From Cupriavidus taiwanensis (GTDB lineage: Bacteria > Pseudomonadota > Gammaproteobacteria > Burkholderiales > Burkholderiaceae): a stretch of 64,000 bases of DNA. A program made the translations under genes and the position numbers. The notes beneath the pieces are model-generated. The model was not told where the DNA came from. It made no database searches and was given only the letters and a program-made list of their open reading frames with translations. The stretch covers positions 558,001 through 622,000 of the forward strand of contig NZ_LT977070.1 in assembly GCF_900250075.1 (NCBI RefSeq), given 5' to 3'. Positions 1 through 9,817 of the stretch are shown piece after piece. The first letter of the stretch is position 1; each line of letters starts with the position of its first letter.

Positions 1-280
1 CCTTGAAAGGGATGCTCCGATGCCGCTGCCAGTCGCTGACCAGCGGCCCGAAGCGCGGATGTCCCATCAGCCATTCATGGAAGCGCGTCGAGCCGCGCGC
101 GAAGCACGCCGCCGCCAGCAGCACGAATGGCGTGGTCGGCAGCACCGGCAGGAAGATCCCGATCACGCCCAGCAGCAGGCAGAGTCCGCCCAGCGCCACC
201 CAGACGGCGCGCAGCACGCGCTGGCGGTGGCTCAGCACGGCTTCAGGATCGGGCGAAAGGTCAGGGCCGGAAGGGGGCAA
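1..280 (-). CDS. DUF454 (YbaN-like) inner-membrane protein, partial
   Basis: The reverse strand reads an open frame that runs off the left edge, so the C-terminus is missing. The translation contains the DUF454 hallmark LPVLPTTPFVLLAAACFARG, followed by a stretch reading HEWLMGHPRFGPLV. The proline-threonine-rich turn sits between hydrophobic segments, as in YbaN, a small inner-membrane protein of unknown function. No ATG lies in the visible frame and an in-frame stop sits just upstream, so the start is TTG at 280 or GTG at 238. Neither has a clear ribosome binding site. Confidence 0.72.
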   Translation of the reverse strand, partial: MPPSGPDLSPDPEAVLSHRQRVLRAVWVALGGLCLLLGVIGIFLPVLPTTPFVLLAAACFARGSTRFHEWLMGHPRFGPLVSDWQRHRSIPFK

Positions 281-323
281 TGGTCGAACAAAGGGCCGCT
301 AAGCGGCCCCGGTGCTGGATCGG

Positions 324-1301
324 TCAGCGCGAAATCCCGAGTCGCGCCTTGGCCGCATCGTACTCCGCTTTCATGCGCGCGACGATTTCACCGGCGCTGG
401 GGATGTCGTGGATCTGGCCCACGCCCTGGCCGGCGCCCCAGATATCCTTCCACGCCTTGGCCTTGGAGCTGCCGCTGGAAAAGTCCATCTTGCTCTTGTC
501 CGCCACCGGCAGGTTGTCCGGGTCCAGGCCCGCGTTGCTGATGCTTTCGCGGATGTAGTTGCCGTGCACGCCGGTGAACAGGTTGGTGTAGACGATATCG
601 GCGGCGGCCGAGCTGGTGATCGACTGCTTGTACGACTCGGCCGCGTGCGCCTCCTGCGAGGCGATGAAGCGCGTGCCCACGTAGGCGAAGTCCGCGCCCA
701 TGGCCTGCGCCGCCAGCACCGCCTCGCCGGTGGCGATCGAGCCCGACAGCGCGATCGGGCCGTCGAAGAGCTTGCGCACCTCGCCCACCAGCGCGAACGG
801 CGACAGCATGCCGGCATGGCCGCCGGCGCCCGCCGCGACCAGGATCAGGCCGTCGACACCGGATTCGATCGCCTTCTCGGCATGGCGCAGGCTGATCACG
901 TCGTGCAGCACGATGCCGCCGTAACTGTGCACCGCGTCGATCAGCTCCTTGGGCGGCGCGCGCAGCGAGGTAATGAAGATCGGCACCTTGTGCTCGACGC
1001 AGACCTTGATGTCATGCTCCAGGCGCGCGTTGGAGCTGTGGACGATCTGGTTGACCGCGACCGGACCGACCGGCGCGCCGGGGTTCGCGGCCTTGAACGC
1101 GGCCAGTTCCTGCTCGATCTGCGTCAGCCACTCGTCGAGCAGCTCCGCCGGACGCGCATTGAGCGCGGGGAACGAACCGACGATGCCGGCCTTGCACTGC
1201 GCCAGCACCAACTCGGGATAGCTGACGATGAACATGGGCGAGGCAATCACGGGCAGGGCCAGGTTCTGCAAGACCTGGGGCAGTTGCTTGGCGGCGGGCA
1301 T
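324..1301 (-). CDS. Nitronate monooxygenase / 2-nitropropane dioxygenase family flavoprotein
   Basis: 325-residue TIM-barrel FMN enzyme. It carries the family glycine-rich segment GAGGHAG (about residues 158-164, with the histidine proposed as catalytic base in class I enzymes) and the phosphate-binding segment AYVGTRF (about 206-212). The family oxidises alkyl nitronates to carbonyl compounds and nitrite with O2; the physiological substrate here is unknown. An upstream ATG at 1328 exists, but the ATG at 1301 follows AGGAGACACC at ideal spacing and is preferred. Transcribed alone; the neighbours do not reveal a pathway. Confidence 0.85.
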   Translation of the reverse strand: MPAAKQLPQVLQNLALPVIASPMFIVSYPELVLAQCKAGIVGSFPALNARPAELLDEWLTQIEQELAAFKAANPGAPVGPVAVNQIVHSSNARLEHDIKVCVEHKVPIFITSLRAPPKELIDAVHSYGGIVLHDVISLRHAEKAIESGVDGLILVAAGAGGHAGMLSPFALVGEVRKLFDGPIALSGSIATGEAVLAAQAMGADFAYVGTRFIASQEAHAAESYKQSITSSAAADIVYTNLFTGVHGNYIRESISNAGLDPDNLPVADKSKMDFSSGSSKAKAWKDIWGAGQGVGQIHDIPSAGEIVARMKAEYDAAKARLGISR

Positions 1302-1386
1302 GGTGTCTCCTGAACCACTGGCGGGCACGCTGGTCGTGCCCTAAATGAACGGTCGTTCGATTATAGGGAGTTTATGGGCTGCGTCG

Positions 1387-1500
1387 CTAGAAGCCCAAGT
1401 CTATGCCGATCCTGCGGGCCATGGCGCGCGGGTCAAGGACGCAGGCGGCTACGGCAAAGCTGGCGCCGGCAATGACGAGGTCGTAGTCGAAGGAGGGCAT
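1387..1500 (-). pseudogene. Possible remnant of an FAD-dependent oxidoreductase N-terminus
   Basis: A 37-codon frame starting MPSFDYDLVIAGASFA. This looks like the first beta-strand and glycine turn of an FAD/NAD-binding Rossmann fold, but the rest of the nucleotide-binding motif and the enzyme body are missing. A GGAA lies eight bases before the ATG. It sits in the roughly 450 bp gap between the nitronate monooxygenase gene and the dct terminator. It could be a decayed gene end or a chance open frame. Confidence 0.3.
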
Positions 1501-1605
1501 GGCGGTTTCCGGAGAGCGAAGGGCTCCAGTGTGGCCAGCCGGGGTGAGGGCAATGTGTGGCGGGTGTGAAGCGGCGCGGCGGCGCCAGATCCGACCCGAC
1601 CGCGC

Positions 1606-1632
1606 AAAAAAAACGCCCCGCATGCGCGGGGC
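1606..1632 (-). terminator. Rho-independent terminator of the dct operon
   Basis: A perfect 7-bp stem GCCCCGC/GCGGGGC with loop ATGC (1615-1632) is followed, reading leftward, by eight T residues (A run 1606-1613 on the plus strand). It lies 119 bases beyond the dctD stop codon and should end the leftward dctA-dctB-dctD transcript. Confidence 0.85.
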
Positions 1633-1750
1633 CATCAATTACCACGAAGACTGATACACACGGCGGGCACCTGCCAATGCCGCAGCCGCACACGAAGCAT
1701 AGGCCGCCAATGTGACGGCGCCGTGGCAGCGCCATGAACCCGGCATGACA

Positions 1751-3087
<1,337 letters not shown>

Positions 3088-3088
<1 letters not shown>

Positions 3089-5100
3089 CAGGACGCGGAA
3101 ACCGATGGCGCCGGATCGACGGCCGGCGCGCGCGCCAGCACCAGCGTGAACTGCGCGCCGCCGCCGGGGACATTGGCGACGCTGAGCTGGCCGCCGAACT
3201 CGCGCACGATCGACGACGAGATCGCCAGCCCGAGGCCCAGCCCCTGGCCGGTTTCCTTGGTGGTGAAAAAGGGTTCGAACAGGCGCGGCAGCGCTTCCGG
3301 CGCGATGCCGGTGCCGTTGTCGCGCACGACGATGGTGACGGCGTGCTCGCCGGCCTGCACTTGCAGGTCGATGCGGCCGGGGGCCGGAGCGGCCGGAGCG
3401 GCCGGCGCGGCCGCGGCGATCGCATCGAGCGCGTTGCCGAGCAGGTTCAGCAGCACCTGTTCCAGCTTCAGCTCGTCGGCGCGCACGGCGAGGCCGGGCA
3501 CGGTATCCAGGCCGGTGAGGTGGATCGTGACCGCGCCGAGCCGCGGCGCCAGCAGCGCCAGCACGTGCTCGACGGCCGCGCGTAGCGCCACCGGCCGCTG
3601 CACCGGGCGCGCCTTGCCGGCAAACAGCTTGAGCTGGCCGGTGATCTTGCCCATGCGCTCGGTCAGGTCGGCGATCGCCGTCAGGTTGCCCTCGGCCGCG
3701 GCCAGCTGGCCGCGCTCAAGCAGCACGCGGGTGTTGTCCGAGAACGTGCGCAGCGCCGCCAGCGGCTGGTTCAGCTCATGCGTGATGCCGGCCGCCATCT
3801 GTCCCAGCGCGGCCAGCTTGCTGGCCTGCACCAGCTCGTCCTGGGCCGCGCGCAGCTCGCTTTCGGCGCGGGTGCGCTCGGCCACTTCGTCTTCCAGCTT
3901 TTCGTTGATCGCCATCAGGTCGGCGGTGCGGGCCTCGACGCGGCGCTCCAGCTGGTCGTAGGCAGCTTCCAGCAAACGGCGGCTGTACTGCATGTCGCGC
4001 GCGCGCTGGCGGCGCTGGCGCCAGTTGACCAGCAGCAGGCAGATGCAGGCATAGCCCAGCGCCGCGGCCACGGTGGCGTTGCGCGCGTTGGCCAGCACCG
4101 GGTCCAGCGGCGCCATCACCTGCATGGTCCAGCCTGCCGGGCCCACGGTGCGGTTCAGCGCCAGATAGCGGTCGGCGCGCTCGGCGCCGTCCGGCGCGAA
4201 GGTGGTGCGGCCGGCCGCGGCCTCGTCGCGCACGCGCACCAGGCGCGCGCCTTGCGCCAGCGTGGTGTCGGCCAGCCAGCGCGTGAGCGGCGACGTCAGC
4301 GGCTCCAGCGGCAGCGGCGTCACCGCGCGGCCGTGGTACTGGCGGGTCCGCTCCATCTCCGCGCGCAGCGCCGGCGGCAGCGGACGCAGCGTGCGGTATT
4401 GCCACGCCGACACCGACGACAGGAAGATCACGCCGTGGTCGTCGCTGACCATCAGCGGCTCGGCGCCGCTGCCGGCACGCTGGAACCACTCCAGGTTGAG
4501 CTTGACCACGGTCACGCCGATGACCTTGCCGCCGGCTTCGATCGGCTGCGCGAGGTAGTAGCCGGGTTCGTCGCTGGTGATGCCGATGGCGTAGAAGCGT
4601 CCCATCCTGCCGCCCGCGGCGGTCTGGAAGTAGGGGCGGAAGCGGTAGTCGGTGCCGACGAAGCTGCCGGGCTGGCCGTGGTTGCTGGCCGCCAGCGCAA
4701 TGCCGTTGGCGGCGATCACATAGGTGGCCGACGCATGCGCGCGCCGGTTGACCTCGGCCAGGTACTGGTTGGCGGCGGCGACGCGCTGCGCGTCGTCGGG
4801 GGCGGCGAGCAGTTCGCGCACGAACGGATGCAGCGACACCAGCGCGGGCAGGAACTCGTAGCGGTCGAGCGTGCTTTCGAGCGTGGCGGCGTAGCGGTCG
4901 GCGCGCGTCGCGGTGCCTTGCTGCAGGCTGGCCAGTCCGCGCTGGACCGAGACCAGCCAGGTCAGCGCGCACAGCAGCAGCAGGCCCGCGGCAAGGGCGG
5001 CGGCAAAGCCCCACCAGCGCCCGCTGCCGGTCTCCGGCGCGTGCACCGGGCGGGTGGCGGCGGGGTCATGCACGGCGAGAAAGTCGTCGGAGTGTGGCAT
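3088..5100 (-). CDS. dctB: C4-dicarboxylate sensor histidine kinase DctB
   Basis: 670 residues. A transmembrane helix at about 30-50, a periplasmic double-PAS-like sensor region, a second helix at about 333-353, a coiled-coil linker, then a HisKA domain with H440 in GITHELNQPL and a C-terminal HATPase_c domain (NLLGNALDAI, DNGTGIAPE, GQGLGLGL). This is the DctB layout: it senses periplasmic C4-dicarboxylates and phosphorylates DctD. The ATG at 5100 was chosen because it gives a normal N-terminus; a longer frame reaches 5232 into the dctA 3' end. It lies 79 bases after dctA. Confidence 0.92.
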
Positions 5101-5179
5101 CGGCGCGCGCGAGGGGTGTCGCGCCGATGATACCCGCAGGCGCGCGGCGGGGGCAGCCGCGCGCGCGGGCGCAGCCGTT

Positions 5180-6481
5180 TCAGGCGGCGCGCTGGCCGGC
5201 TTCGCCAAGCGTATCGGCATCGTCGCCGGCACCGTGCTGCAGCACGCGTGCCAGGCGCTTGCGGTCCAGCTCGCGTTCCCACGCCGACACCACCACCGTG
5301 GCCACGCCGTTGCCGATGATGTTGGTCAGCGCGCGGCACTCGCTCATGAAGCGGTCGATGCCCAGGATCAGCACCATGCCCGCCACCGGAATGGTCGGCA
5401 CCACCGCCAGCGTCGCCGCCAGCGTGATGAAGCCCGAGCCGGTCACGCCGCTGGCGCCCTTGGAGGTGATCATCGCCACCGCCAGGATGGTCAGCTGCTG
5501 CATCAGCGTCAGCTCGATGCCGGTGGCCTGGGCGATGAAGATCACCGCCATGGTCATGTAGATGTTGGTGCCGTCCAGGTTGAATGAATAGCCGGTCGGC
5601 ACCACCAGGCCCACCACCGACTTTGAGCAGCCCAGCTTCTCCAGCTTTTCCATCATGTGCGGCAGCGCGGCCTCGGACGAGCTGGTGCCCAGCACGATCA
5701 GCAGCTCTTCCTTGATGTACGAGATAAAGCGCACGATGCTGAAGCCGGTCATGCGCGCGATCGTGCCGAGCACCACCAGCACGAACACGATGGCGGTGAA
5801 GTAGAAGGTGCCGATCAGCTTGAGCAGCGGCACCAGCGAGCCCAGGCCGTACTTGCCGATGGTGAACGCCATCGCGCCGAAGGCGCCGATCGGGGCCACC
5901 TTGGTGATCACGTGGACGATGTGGAAGAACACCTTCGAGACCTGCTCGATCAGCTGCACCACGATGCGGGCGCGTTCGCCCAGCACCGCCAGCGCGGCGC
6001 CGAAGAACAGCGACACCAGCAGGATCTGCAGGATGTCGCCGTTGGCGAAGGCGCTGAACACGGTGTCGGGGATGATGTGCATCAGGAACTCGACCGTGCT
6101 CTGGCCGTGCGCCTTCGACACGTACTGGGCGATGGCCTTGGTGTCGAGCGTGGCGGGGTCGATGTTGAAGCCCACGCCCGGCTTGAGCAGGTGCGCGGCG
6201 CCCAGCCCGATCAGCAGCGCGAAGGTCGACACCACCTCGAAGTACAGCAGCGCCTTGCCGCCGACGCGGCCGACCTTCTTCATGTCGCTCATGCCGGCGA
6301 TGCCGGTCACCACGGTACAGAAGATGATCGGGCCGATGATCATCTTGATCAGCTTGATGAAGCCATCGCCCAGCGGCTTCATGGCGACGCCGGTGTCGGG
6401 CCAGAAGTGGCCGAGCAGGATGCCGATGCAGATGGCGAACAGGACCTGCACGTACAGGATCTTGTAGAAGGGTTTCCTCAT
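5180..6481 (-). CDS. dctA: C4-dicarboxylate/proton symporter DctA
   Basis: 433-residue inner-membrane transporter of the DAACS/glutamate carrier family, importing succinate, fumarate and malate with protons or cations. The re-entrant loop [10 protein letters not shown] and the [15 protein letters not shown] segment that forms the substrate and cation site are both present, with about eight hydrophobic helices. GAGGA lies eight bases before the ATG. First gene of dctA-dctB-dctD, preceded by a sigma-54 promoter, fitting DctBD-dependent induction by dicarboxylates. Confidence 0.95.
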   Translation of the reverse strand: MRKPFYKILYVQVLFAICIGILLGHFWPDTGVAMKPLGDGFIKLIKMIIGPIIFCTVVTGIAGMSDMKKVGRVGGKALLYFEVVSTFALLIGLGAAHLLKPGVGFNIDPATLDTKAIAQYVSKAHGQSTVEFLMHIIPDTVFSAFANGDILQILLVSLFFGAALAVLGERARIVVQLIEQVSKVFFHIVHVITKVAPIGAFGAMAFTIGKYGLGSLVPLLKLIGTFYFTAIVFVLVVLGTIARMTGFSIVRFISYIKEELLIVLGTSSSEAALPHMMEKLEKLGCSKSVVGLVVPTGYSFNLDGTNIYMTMAVIFIAQATGIELTLMQQLTILAVAMITSKGASGVTGSGFITLAATLAVVPTIPVAGMVLILGIDRFMSECRALTNIIGNGVATVVVSAWERELDRKRLARVLQHGAGDDADTLGEAGQRAA

Positions 6482-6568
6482 GATGTCGTCCTCGGTGTTG
6501 ACCGTACCCGGGCGGGTCCGCGCGGGCGCGCGCCGTCACGGTTGCGGCGCGTTCAGGGGCGGGAATTC

Positions 6569-6583
6569 GCAACCGGCATGCCA
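6569..6583 (-). promoter_or_regulatory. Sigma-54 promoter of dctA
   Basis: On the reverse strand the sequence is TGGCATG-CCGG-TTGC, against the RpoN consensus TGGCACG-N4-TTGC: one mismatch, exact GG/GC spacing. It lies about 90 bases before the dctA ATG, predicting a start near 6557. Confidence 0.85.
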
Positions 6584-6586
6584 GTC

Positions 6587-6609
6587 CAACCGGTATTGCT
6601 AACTGGTTG
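6587..6609. promoter_or_regulatory. Imperfect inverted repeat next to the dctA promoter
   Basis: CAACCGGT and ACTGGTTG are separated by seven bases and match as an inverted repeat at seven of eight positions. It sits immediately upstream of the sigma-54 promoter. A regulator site (DctD or another protein) is inferred from position and symmetry only. Confidence 0.4.
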
Positions 6610-6648
6610 ATTCACAAGGAAAGGCTGGCCGCGGACGGGCGCCCGGCC

Positions 6649-6670
6649 TCCGGGATTCCGGAATCCCGGA
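6649..6670. promoter_or_regulatory. Perfect 22-bp palindrome, candidate DctD upstream activating site
   Basis: An uninterrupted palindrome with core CCGGGATTCCGGAATCCCGG is centred about 100 bp upstream of the predicted dctA start, the usual distance of an enhancer site for a sigma-54 activator. A weaker related pair of CCGG half-sites follows at about 6677-6695. Confidence 0.5.
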
Positions 6671-6799
6671 CGGCGCGGATCCGGCAATCCGGAAGAGCGG
6701 GCGGGCACAGGGTGCGCGAGGCGCCACCTGACAGGGCCCGGGGTGCATGGCGGTGCGCGCAAAGCTGCCGCATATCGCGGCCCGGCGCTCGCAACGCCG

Positions 6800-6805
6800 T
6801 ATAAT
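6800..6805 (+). promoter_or_regulatory. Consensus -10 box (TATAAT) of the ferredoxin-like gene
   Basis: A perfect TATAAT lies 66 bases before the ATG at 6871. No good -35 hexamer is visible, so strength is uncertain. Confidence 0.5.
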
Positions 6806-6870
6806 TCCGAGCTTCCGTTCAATGCCGTCCGGGCCGTGCCGCCGTCCGGGGCCGTCTTCACACCGTACGC

Positions 6871-7191
6871 ATGCGCAGCTACTACCAGCACCACGTCTTT
6901 TTCTGCCTGAACCAGCGCGAGGCCGGCGAGAACTGCTGCGCCAACTACAACGCCAAGGCCATGCAGGAATACGCCAAGAAGCGCTGCAAGGAACTGGGCA
7001 TCGCCGGCGGCGAAGGCCGCGTGCGCATCAACAAGGCGGGCTGCCTGAACCGCTGTGAACTCGGCCCGGTGCTGGTGGTCTACCCCGAGGCCATCTGGTA
7101 CACCTATGTCGACGAGCATGACATCGATGAAATCATCGACAGCCACCTGCTCAAGGGCAAGCCGGTCGAGCGGCTGATGGTGGATCGCTGA
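6871..7191 (+). CDS. Thioredoxin-like [2Fe-2S] ferredoxin domain protein
   Basis: 106 residues. The cysteine pattern C12, C22/C23, C58 and C62 (KAGCLNRCELGPVLVVYPE) is typical of the thioredoxin-fold [2Fe-2S] ferredoxins related to the NuoE family. These small cytosolic proteins are presumed electron carriers; no partner is known. A TATAAT box lies upstream and the next gene follows about 140 bases later. Confidence 0.82.
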   Translation: MRSYYQHHVFFCLNQREAGENCCANYNAKAMQEYAKKRCKELGIAGGEGRVRINKAGCLNRCELGPVLVVYPEAIWYTYVDEHDIDEIIDSHLLKGKPVERLMVDR

Positions 7192-7332
7192 ACGAGAACG
7201 AAGTCCGCGGCGCTGCCGATGCCGCAGCGCCGATGCCTGACCCCGCCGCCCGCACGCCGGACGGTTTTTTCATTTTTTGCCCCGGGATTTCCGGGCCTGA
7301 GCCAGCCGGTTCATCGCCATCCAGACCGCCCT

Positions 7333-7974
7333 ATGAACGCGCATACCCAGGTACTTTCCATCGCCGGTCCCGTCGGCGCGATCGACGTGTCGGTGGACCT
7401 GCCGCAAGGCGAGCCCCGAGGCCTGGCGCTGGTGGCGCACCCGCATCCGCTGTTCGGCGGCACCAAGGACAACAAGGTTGCGCAGACGCTGGCGCGCGCC
7501 TTCGTGCAGCTGGGCTATGCCACCGTGCGCCCCAACTTCCGCGGCGTCGGTGCAACCGCCGGCGAGCATGACAACGGCATCGGCGAACAGGACGACCTGC
7601 TCGCCGTGGCGGCCTGGATGCGCCAGCAGACCGCGTGGTCGGCGCAGGCCGCGACGCTGCCGCTGGCGCTGGGCGGGTTCTCGTTCGGCAGCTTCGTCAG
7701 CACCCACGTGGCGCGCCGCCTGGCCGAGGCCGGCACCCCGGTGCAGCGCCTGGTGCTGGTGGGCACCGCCGCCAGCCGCTGGGAAGTCGCGCAGGTGCCG
7801 GCCGACACCATCGTGATCCATGGCGAACAGGACGACACCGTGCCGCTGGCCAGCGTGTTCGACTGGGCCCGCCCGCAGGAGCTGCCGGTGATCGTGATCC
7901 CCGGCGCCGACCATTTCTTTCACCGCAAGCTGCACCTGATCAAGCAGCTCGTCGTCAATGCGTGGGACCGGTAA
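7333..7974 (+). CDS. Alpha/beta hydrolase (dienelactone-hydrolase-like)
   Basis: 213 residues. It has the family oxyanion segment HPHPLFGGTKDNKV, nucleophile elbow GFSFGS, and a C-terminal acid and histidine (EQDDTVPL, PGADHFFHRKL), completing a Ser-Asp-His triad. This cytosolic group is often annotated as YsxA-like or generic hydrolase; the substrate is unknown. The ATG at 7333 was chosen because the aligned N-terminus starts there; a frame from 7219 adds an implausible arginine/proline leader. Confidence 0.82.
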   Translation: MNAHTQVLSIAGPVGAIDVSVDLPQGEPRGLALVAHPHPLFGGTKDNKVAQTLARAFVQLGYATVRPNFRGVGATAGEHDNGIGEQDDLLAVAAWMRQQTAWSAQAATLPLALGGFSFGSFVSTHVARRLAEAGTPVQRLVLVGTAASRWEVAQVPADTIVIHGEQDDTVPLASVFDWARPQELPVIVIPGADHFFHRKLHLIKQLVVNAWDR

Positions 7975-8037
7975 GGCCGGCACGCCGCCGTCCCGGAACT
8001 TCCCGCGCCACCTTCTTACCGTCGGAAAAACAGAAAC

Positions 8038-9237
8038 ATGCTGAATCGAGCCACGACACGCCTTTCGTCCGCCTTTGCTCCCGCCGCCATCGCCGCCGCC
8101 GTCGTGCTGGCCACCGCGCCCGCCGCCGTGCTGGCGCAGGGCGTGCCGATGCCGCAGGTCGCAGCCAAGTCGTGGATGCTGTATGACGTCACCAGCGGCC
8201 AGGCCCTGGCCTCGCAGAATGCCGACGCGCGCATCGAGCCGGCTTCGCTGACCAAGCTGATGACCGCCTACCTGGCGTTCGAGGCCCTCAAGGAAAAGCG
8301 CCTGACGCTGGACCAGGCGGTGGTGCCGACCAACCTGGTGCTCAAGGTCAAAAGCGACGAGTCGCGCATGTTCATCGAGCCCAACAAGCCGGTCACGGTG
8401 CAGGACCTGCTGCTGGGCCTGATCGTGCAATCCGGCAACGACGCCGCGCTGGCGCTGGCCGAGGCCGTCGGGGGCTCGGAAGAGGGCTTCGTCGCGATGA
8501 TGAACCGCGAGGCCCAGCGCATGGGCATGAAGAACACCCACTTCACCAATACCGACGGCATCCCCGACCCCAACCACTACACCACCGCGGTCGACCTGGC
8601 GACGCTGACCACGCGCCTGATCAAGGACTTCCCCGAGTACTACAGCATGTACTCGCAGAAGGAGTTCACCTATAACAAGATCAGGCAGCCCAACCGCAAC
8701 CGCCTGCTGTACATCGACTCGACCGTCGACGGCGTCAAGACCGGCCACACCAAGTCGGCCGGCTACTGCCTGATCTCGTCGGCCAAGCGGCCGCTGGCCA
8801 ACGTGCCGGAGGGCTCGCGCCGCCTGATCTCGATCGTGATCGGCACCACCACCGAACAGGTGCGCACCCAGGAAAGCCTGAAGATCCTCAACTACGGCTT
8901 CCAGTTCTTCGACACGCTGCGCCTGTACGACAAGGGCCAGGTGCTGGCCACGCCGGACATCTACAAGGGCAAGAGCGGCACGGTCAAGATCGGCGTGCAG
9001 AACGAGACCTTCGTCACCGTGCCCAAGGGCACCGGCGGGCGCCTCAAGCCGGTGCTGGAGCGCCAGGAACTGCTGATCGCGCCGATCTCGGCGGGCCAGC
9101 AGGTGGGCATGGTCAAGCTGATGGACGGCGCCAACAAGGTGGCCGAATTCCCGGTGGTGGCACTGGAAGAGGTGCCCGAGGCCGGCTTCTTCGGCCGCCT
9201 GTGGGACACCATCCGCCTGTGGTTCAAGCGCAAGTGA
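8038..9237 (+). CDS. dacC: D-alanyl-D-alanine carboxypeptidase (PBP5/6 family)
   Basis: 399 residues with a Sec signal peptide ending near A33-Q34. Penicillin-binding motifs are complete: S70-L-T-K73, S132-G-N and K234-T-G, followed by the C-terminal beta domain and an amphipathic anchor (RLWDTIRLWFKRK). It trims the terminal D-alanine from peptidoglycan stem peptides in the periplasm. The symbol follows the family; dacA would serve equally. Followed directly by ybeD. Confidence 0.93.
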   Translation: MLNRATTRLSSAFAPAAIAAAVVLATAPAAVLAQGVPMPQVAAKSWMLYDVTSGQALASQNADARIEPASLTKLMTAYLAFEALKEKRLTLDQAVVPTNLVLKVKSDESRMFIEPNKPVTVQDLLLGLIVQSGNDAALALAEAVGGSEEGFVAMMNREAQRMGMKNTHFTNTDGIPDPNHYTTAVDLATLTTRLIKDFPEYYSMYSQKEFTYNKIRQPNRNRLLYIDSTVDGVKTGHTKSAGYCLISSAKRPLANVPEGSRRLISIVIGTTTEQVRTQESLKILNYGFQFFDTLRLYDKGQVLATPDIYKGKSGTVKIGVQNETFVTVPKGTGGRLKPVLERQELLIAPISAGQQVGMVKLMDGANKVAEFPVVALEEVPEAGFFGRLWDTIRLWFKRK

Positions 9238-9298
9238 CCTGAATGCGCGCGAGCCGGTGCGCCACGCGGCGCGCCGGCCTCGCGCCGGAGAATCCGAG

Positions 9299-9607
9299 AT
9301 GACGACCGACAACCAAGGCAGCGGCAACAAGCCCGGCGATATTCCGCCGGAGCAGTCGCTGATCGAATACCCGAGCCATTTCCCGATCAAGGTGATGGGC
9401 GCGATGCAGGACGGCTTCGCCGAAGCCATCGTCGCGCTGGTGCAGGAGTTCGATCCGGACTTCCACGCCGGCAAGATGGAAATGCGCCCGTCGAGCAAGG
9501 GCAACTACCTGGGCCTGACCGTGACGGTATGGGTCACCAGCCGCGAGCAGCTGGATGACCTGTACCGGGCGCTGACTTCGCATCCGATGGTGAAGGTGGT
9601 GCTGTAA
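9299..9607 (+). CDS. ybeD: YbeD/DUF493 family protein
   Basis: 102 residues matching the small ferredoxin-like ACT-type fold of YbeD (IEYPSHFPIKVMG near the N-terminus, YRALTSHPMVKVVL at the C-terminus). In many proteobacteria it lies between a D,D-carboxypeptidase and lipB-lipA; here the carboxypeptidase is present but lipB does not follow. The role is not established. The ATG at 9299 is preferred over 9257, which lies in the spacer. Confidence 0.85.
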   Translation: MTTDNQGSGNKPGDIPPEQSLIEYPSHFPIKVMGAMQDGFAEAIVALVQEFDPDFHAGKMEMRPSSKGNYLGLTVTVWVTSREQLDDLYRALTSHPMVKVVL

Positions 9608-9639
9608 CGCGCCGGCGTTTCTTTCGCGCCATGTTTGCT

Positions 9640-9762
9640 CCCCTCTCCCGCGCGCGGGAGAGGGGCCGGGGGAGAGGGCAGGCGCGCGCATACCGACGCG
9701 CTTCACTTCGTCTGAAGCTCCTGCCCTCTCCCCCAACCCCTCTCCCGCAGGCGGGAGAGGGG
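9640..9762. repeat. Large nested inverted-repeat (REP-like) element
   Basis: Two near-identical 26-bp palindromes (9640-9665 perfect; 9737-9762 with a two-base centre) flank a third pairing: a 15-bp arm at 9668-9682 is the exact reverse complement of 9720-9734. The whole can fold as a cloverleaf or a long hairpin. The motif CCCCTCTCCCGC recalls dispersed intergenic elements of high-GC proteobacteria. It fills the gap between ybeD and the methyltransferase gene and could act as terminator or RNA stabiliser. Confidence 0.8.
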
Positions 9763-9817
9763 AGCCTTCCGCAGCCCTGGCGATTGTCCGCTCCGGCATG
9801 CCAATTCCCATACCAAC

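Noticed and set aside
4962..6572. Minus-strand 536-codon open frame over dctA
   Set aside because: It is an out-of-frame shadow of dctA and dctB, rich in Arg/His/Asp repeats.
7270..9504. Minus-strand 744-codon open frame opposite the hydrolase, dacC and ybeD
   Set aside because: All three plus-strand genes have complete family motifs; the antisense translation has none.
9640..9762. Inverted repeats as a transposon or CRISPR
   Set aside because: No transposase, target duplication or regularly spaced direct repeats; the structure is a nested palindrome.
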